A stretch of 64,000 bases of DNA from Ctenosaura bakeri (lineage: Eukaryota; Chordata; Lepidosauria; Squamata; Iguanidae). This document shows, piece by piece, positions 59,359-64,000 of the stretch. Position numbers and translations under genes: made by a program. Below the pieces are notes generated by a model that worked only from the letters and a program-made list of their open reading frames with translations, had not been told where the DNA came from and did no database searches. Positions within the stretch are counted from its first letter, which is position 1; every line of letters starts with the position of its first letter. The stretch lies in the NCBI GenBank assembly GCA_948474755.1, contig CAOLHI010000361.1:1-64000 (forward strand), written 5' to 3'.

Positions 59359-60496
59359 CTAGAGAGGAAAAGGGAAAAACATGATGAAAGTCCTGAATGG
59401 ATAGATAGATGGATACAGTTCTGAATTTACAAGAGGAAGGACTGTGCTTACAAAATGAAGATTCAGACTGTATTGCTTTTGCCTGTTCCTAGCCAACTTA
59501 AAGATGCTTTGGGAGAAATCTAATCCATCACAGATAACTCCCACTGAGAGCCTGTAAGCTCTTCTTTTTCATTACGTTTCATGACAACAACATGCAGACA
59601 ACATGATTTAAAGTTCAAAGCGTTCCATCACGCTTTCCTTTCCCTGGCTGAATTATGTAACATCTTGCCTAATGAAGAGATCTGAAGATCTTGAAAGATT
59701 GCACATGTCTTTTTTTTTTCTTTTCCTTTTGGCCCAATAACAGTATTGCCACAACATGGATTCTAAATGGCTGTTGTTTCCAAACAATCACATATCATGG
59801 GCGCTCAGTTACATGAGAAAGAGAAGCAGAGAAGTATACAGAGAAGTATACAGTAGTTGGGACTGATGATGGTCTGAGCACAGAAAATCAATCCAGAGCA
59901 AATCTTTTTTAGTGGAAGAGTTAAACCCCTTTTGTGACACATCACTTTGTTGAACTGAAGTAATTCATTACATTCTCTTTTGCTTGACTTTTTAGGTAAA
60001 ACAGAATGCAGTGTCTGGAGTGGAGGGGCAGCGGCTTTTCACCCTTTTATAAGTATGGTATGTTCCATTTTGGAAAGATAGTGAAAGGTTTACTTCAGTA
60101 TTTTTGTGATTATTTATCACTGTTCACCTTTTCATACCCTAGAAAAATAAATGGTGTTAACTTCATTATGAGACAACTTTTGTGTGAAACAAAATGCAAT
60201 TCCCCCAGATTGTGTAAACTGTGTAAATTTCTCTGGAGTAACAAATGCAAATTAGAAACAGATTGGAATGACTTGATTCTCTTGGGAGAAAAATGCCTCT
60301 TGTAGCCACCAACTTGGCTGTGAATAAGAAAGTGATTTAAAGGTACTGATCTGTGGGAAAGGAGTTTCACCATAACTAACCATAGGTGGGTTCATATGCA
60401 AACCTACCGGACTGATAGATAGAGAGAGTGAGAGTGAGAGAGAGATGTCCTTTGTGAGGATGCTTTGCATCAGAGAGAAAAACGATGTGTCTTGAA

Positions 60497-60539
<43 letters not shown>
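60497..60539. repeat. (GT)n(GA)n compound microsatellite
   Basis: About ten GT units run into about eleven GA units. A (GA)n-like stretch also lies at 60418-60448. Confidence 0.9.
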
Positions 60540-61017
60540 GAAGATGGAGGGGAGGGGAGAGAGATGTTTCTGATGTTATATTGATCCTATGATTTGACAT
60601 ATTTATTAAACAACCATACTTTATAGATTTCAGTATCACATTTCACACACACGTAGAAAGTCAGAAAACGAGCCATCCAAAACTAAGGATGTACAAGTGC
60701 TACAGATTTTAACAGGAGTGTTTATTACATGCTCTACCTCGCAAGAGAACTCAAATATGCTTCAGTTTGGCTAAATCATGCCAAATTAAATGTACTATAG
60801 TGCATAACTTATCTCTTTGAAACCCTGCAGCTAAGATGGTTGTAAGAGGCATGAAAAATTACTGTTGAAATTTTATCCTGCATCCAGTATCTCTTCACTA
60901 ATCAACACTTCAGAAGCAAGGAACTGAAAAAAATGTTACTTAAAAACTACAATTGCTAACAGAGAATAAAACTGCAATGATCTAACTTGTAATCAAGTCT
61001 CATTCATAATCTATTAA

Positions 61018-61115
61018 GACTACAATCCTATGCACATTTACCTGAGAGTAAGGCTAAGTTCCATTGAACTCAAAGTGGCTTACTACTGAGTACGCATATA
61101 TAAGACTGCATTTCA
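61018..61115. repeat. squamate dispersed repeat (AATCCTATGCACA type)
   Basis: ACTACAATCCTATGCACATT, ACCTGAGAGTAAGGCTAAGT and CCATTGAACTCAAAGTGGCT, then TACTGAGTACGCAT, are the phrases of a common reptile repeat that I cannot name for certain. Confidence 0.6.
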
Positions 61116-61565
61116 TGTGGCTGTTTCTATGAAATATAACAACAATTCCTCTAAATACCTTTAGGACTGGAGTCTCAGAAAAGAAACCAGCCCATGCTCC
61201 TGTTCTTTATGCAAAATTGACTGTCTCTTTGCCTTACAGCACAGCAGAGACAAACTCACACAGCAAAAGTTCTGGTCAAAACGAACAAGCTGAAAAATCC
61301 AATCTTACCAAACAAGAATTCTGTTACAAACACCATCCCCATTAGCAAAAGATTAAGAAAGCCAGCAAGCACAACACAAATAACAAATACTCCTAGAGCT
61401 CCACATTTCTGCAGGCTGCAACTGATTAGATTCTTACAGTTTCTTGGAGTAGCTCAGTGTAGTCCCTGAGAAATAAAAAATAAGGAAACCTCTAATAGCT
61501 TTGCTTTTTTCACCACCCATCCAGCCCTCATCTTAGAGGTTCTTTATGGCACCCTCCCATCCTAC

Positions 61566-61626
61566 CTTTGAAATGAAGTGCAGATTCCTGCTGTACACCA
61601 GAGAGAAGAGGCAGCCTTGAGGCGGT
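61566..61626 (-). other. CCK: CCK exon 1 (5' untranslated, start approximate)
   Basis: The exon end is set by AAAG|GTAGGA. The start is inferred about 30 bases after the TATA-like box. It is non-coding, as exon 1 is in known CCK genes; the translated part begins two bases into exon 2. Confidence 0.7.
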
Positions 61627-61650
61627 AGCTGAGCCCTTCAGACCTGCCCC

Positions 61651-61657
61651 TTAAATA
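61651..61657 (-). promoter_or_regulatory. CCK: CCK TATA-like box (TATTTAA)
   Basis: TATTTAA on the minus strand, about 30 bases before the inferred start of exon 1. Confidence 0.65.
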
Positions 61658-61700
61658 GTCTGGCTCAACAATGGGAAGAGTGGTGTTTGTTTGCACAGGT

Positions 61701-61708
61701 CTGACGCA
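61701..61708 (-). promoter_or_regulatory. CCK: CCK CRE/TRE-like element TGCGTCAG
   Basis: The octamer TGCGTCAG on the minus strand lies about 80 bases before the inferred start, the same core and distance as the CREB/AP-1 site described in the human CCK promoter. Confidence 0.7.
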
Positions 61709-61721
61709 ACTGTGGGAGCAC

Positions 61722-61727
61722 CACATG
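61722..61727 (-). promoter_or_regulatory. CCK: CCK promoter E-box CATGTG
   Basis: CATGTG lies about 15 bases upstream of the CRE-like site; the human promoter also has an E-box just upstream of its CRE. Confidence 0.55.
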
Positions 61728-64000
61728 CTCCACTGCATGGATCGAGCAGTCACTTATATGGGGAGGGGGAATGTGGGGGGGAGGAGGAAAGGGTCTGAAA
61801 GAAAGTACAGAACTCTTGTCTTTAATCTTGTCTGCAGCAGGACCAGTGCTTCTCTGATATGTCCATAATATTCCAGGGACTTGAGCACTAAAACTTTTGC
61901 TACATGCTGAGAGGTGAAGGAAGAACATCACAGTTCTTGGACACAAGTGTGGAGTGCCAAATGCAGAAACTAAAGTGCTGCAAAACTTGGAAAATGATGT
62001 TTTGTTTTGTTTTGGACTACAGCTCGCAGGACTCCCTAGCCAGCATGGGCAGCTGGGGGATTATGGGAGTTGTTATCAAAAAAATTAACTTTTTCAAGCT
62101 CTGGGTTGCAATTACATGAAAGGATGCTCTTCTTCAACGGGCAACCTTTCCTCTGTGCAGGAACACATAGCCAAGGCAACTAAGACCTGTCCTTTAGGGC
62201 TGTAATCTCATGCACACTGTGAGAAGGTCCCACTGAATTCTGAGCAATAGGCATTGAACTGGGACACAGCTGCTGAACAAAGCAATCCTACTTTTCCATC
62301 CAGAATGCTCTGATACTGGTGAGGTTTCTCTATGAGTTGTGAAAAGTACCTGATGATGGATTTCACCCATCAAGGCCATAAAAAATAGTGGCCACTATTC
62401 TTCTAGGGGTCATTGGATTGCAACCTATGTAGGATGGGCTTATTATTTTTATTTCCCTGAATCCCAATACTCTCTCTGTCTCTTTCTCACACACATATTA
62501 TATGCACACATGATCCTGAAAGTGTTCACCAGGCTGCAAGCTTAGATAGACTCCCCTAGAATTCGTCCCCCCGGCGTTATTTTGCGGGGGGGGGGACACC
62601 TTTGCTGACCTCTCATGAGAAGAGACCATGCAATCACTGTGTGACAAGGGTCATGTGGTGGGATGGGGAGCAGGTGGAGCTTGCAGCCCCCTTACTCAGC
62701 CTCTTTGTTTCCCAGTGACCCACCCCCCACCTATGGTTTCAGTGTAAAATCACTGGTCACTTTGGGATCGGGTAGGAATCTGTTCACCTACCCTACACTG
62801 TGCCAAAGGATCAGGAATTGGCTTCTCAGGGTGGTGTCTAAACTGGGTATTAAATAGGTCTCCACAGCTGGTAGTGGGGGTCTGAGCATTTTGGTGAGTA
62901 CCAATGGCACCCTTTGGTGTACCCACTGTGGGGTCGAGAGATGGGGGGTTGCTGTTTGGGGGGCTCACCTTCCAGAAAAGGGCTGGCCGAAGTTTAACCC
63001 AGTCTCATGGACTGGCTTTGGGGCCCAGTACCTCGCCCAAGGTGGTCTACCTCTGAAGGCAGTCCAGAGGTGACCCTGGCCTTGGCCTACCCATTCTGTA
63101 AACCCCCCATCAGGTCAAAAGTTCATATTCAAGCTCAAGTACAAATTCAAGCCCAAGTTTAAGTTCAAGTTCACCACTAGCTTTATGTTAATTAGGCATA
63201 CATTAAGAAATTGCCCTAGTTCAACCCAAGCCCTGTGTGTGGTCTCTTCATTTTGTGGGTTGGGCAGCAAATGGTATCTGCTGAAATCTTGGAACCAAAG
63301 CCATCATTGGTGAGACTGAGGTATGTCATGTTTTGTCTTATTCCCTTGAATCCTGCATCACAATTGATATAACTGTTTTCACCTTAACAACATTAACTAT
63401 ACCAGGTACTAAAACCCAACAAGGTTTAATTTCCCAAATGAATGTCATGATAGATGTTTCTTATTTACTCTGAGGAGACAGATTTTCTTTTGAGAAGCCA
63501 GTGCGGGGAGGCAGACTATGAGATGTCTGTTCCATCAAACTAAACATTATTTCTTGTGGCCTGCCACCTGTTCTGACCCCTTCCCCCCCTTTCTGCCATG
63601 TCAGGTAGCCCATATGGGTCATATGAGTCATAGCAAGAGATACTATTTTGTGATTGCGCCTGCTCTAAGAGAAATGTTATAATTTTGAATGAAGAAAACA
63701 TAGAGGCCAGGCAGAATAACTGATGTCATCTCCCATATGACAGCATACAAATAAATAAAAATGGTCTGCTTTATCATACATGGAAGCAAAGTCCTGTGAA
63801 ATTAAACAGAATGTTAACTGTTAAAGAGAATATGCTCTCCTGTTATTGTTTGTCAAATTAAGCAACATTAAAGAGAAAGTGCTGTTTATTTGCTGGAGTT
63901 TTTTTATGGTCTTGTTTTTGACTGCTTTTACATCCATAGTTAGCTTAATCCCATTTTTATTTTTGGGTGATATGAATTTCAAAGCTGCACTTCTTTTAAC
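61728..64000. other. upstream flank of CCK, no gene seen
   Basis: It contains a palindromic GGACTACAGCTCGC-type repeat (about 62005-62095), a G-run (62585-62595), a GC-richer block (62640-63100) and a stretch of TTCAAG-like hexamers (63125-63172). ORFs are short and without motifs. Confidence 0.5.
63125..63172. repeat. TTCAAG-like hexamer repeat
   Basis: Imperfect TTCAAG/CTCAAG/TTTAAG units in a row. Confidence 0.7.

Larger units (their letters stand above)
59359..61565 (-). other. CCK: CCK intron 1
   Basis: This 2.2-kb intron holds a short (GATA) run near 59400, GA-rich and (GT)n(GA)n microsatellites (60418-60448, 60497-60539), and a squamate dispersed repeat (61018-61115). Donor is GTAGGA at 61565. 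Confidence 0.75.

Overview
The window is vertebrate nuclear DNA, most likely from a squamate reptile (lizard or snake). Its genes are split into short exons with GT-AG introns. The repeats are those typical of squamates: tRNA-headed SINEs ending in a BovB-like tail, a BovB 3' end, L2/CR1-like LINE fragments, Tigger-like and other miniature DNA transposons, and many microsatellites. Two protein genes are recognisable. They lie tail to tail, in the TRAK1-CCK order and orientation also known from human 3p22.

TRAK1 (plus strand, 1 to about 27.1 kb) is represented by its last seven coding exons: 1-101, 2427-2503, 3262-3498, 4942-5258, 11301-11516, 19015-19117 and 25807-26605. They join in frame into 615 C-terminal residues of the mitochondrial motor adaptor; the 5' part of the gene lies left of the window. 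The 11301 exon can also be read through its splice donor to a stop at 11755, giving a short isoform with an acidic tail. The introns hold two of three copies of a GC-rich MITE (14273-14891, 15634-16117), a SINE, LINE pieces, and a Tigger-like MITE whose interior has expanded into a minisatellite (23690-24218).

The region from about 28.9 to 46.4 kb is intergenic and repeat rich: several minus-strand SINEs, palindromic elements, microsatellites, a 99-bp tandem repeat, a Tigger-like MITE nested in a LINE 3' end, a long pyrimidine-rich minisatellite, and the third GC-rich MITE copy (45025-45479).

CCK (minus strand, about 61.63 to 46.4 kb) encodes preprocholecystokinin. A TATA-like box, a CRE-like site and an E-box precede a non-coding exon 1 (about 61626-61566). 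Exon 2 (59358-59110) carries the start codon, signal peptide and propeptide.

The notable result is that terminal exon 3, which encodes the bioactive peptide, is present twice. The distal copy A (47222-47092) encodes the canonical octapeptide DYMGWMDF. The proximal copy B (51569-51439) is intact, has the same length and splice phase, and encodes DYLGWIDF, with both methionines replaced. Copy B keeps the tyrosine and its acidic context, the processing arginine, and the Gly-Arg-Arg amidation signal. About 1.3 kb or more of flanking DNA is duplicated as well. The locus could therefore make two alternative CCK hormones by choosing between terminal exons, or copy B could be a recent unspliced relic; RNA data would decide.
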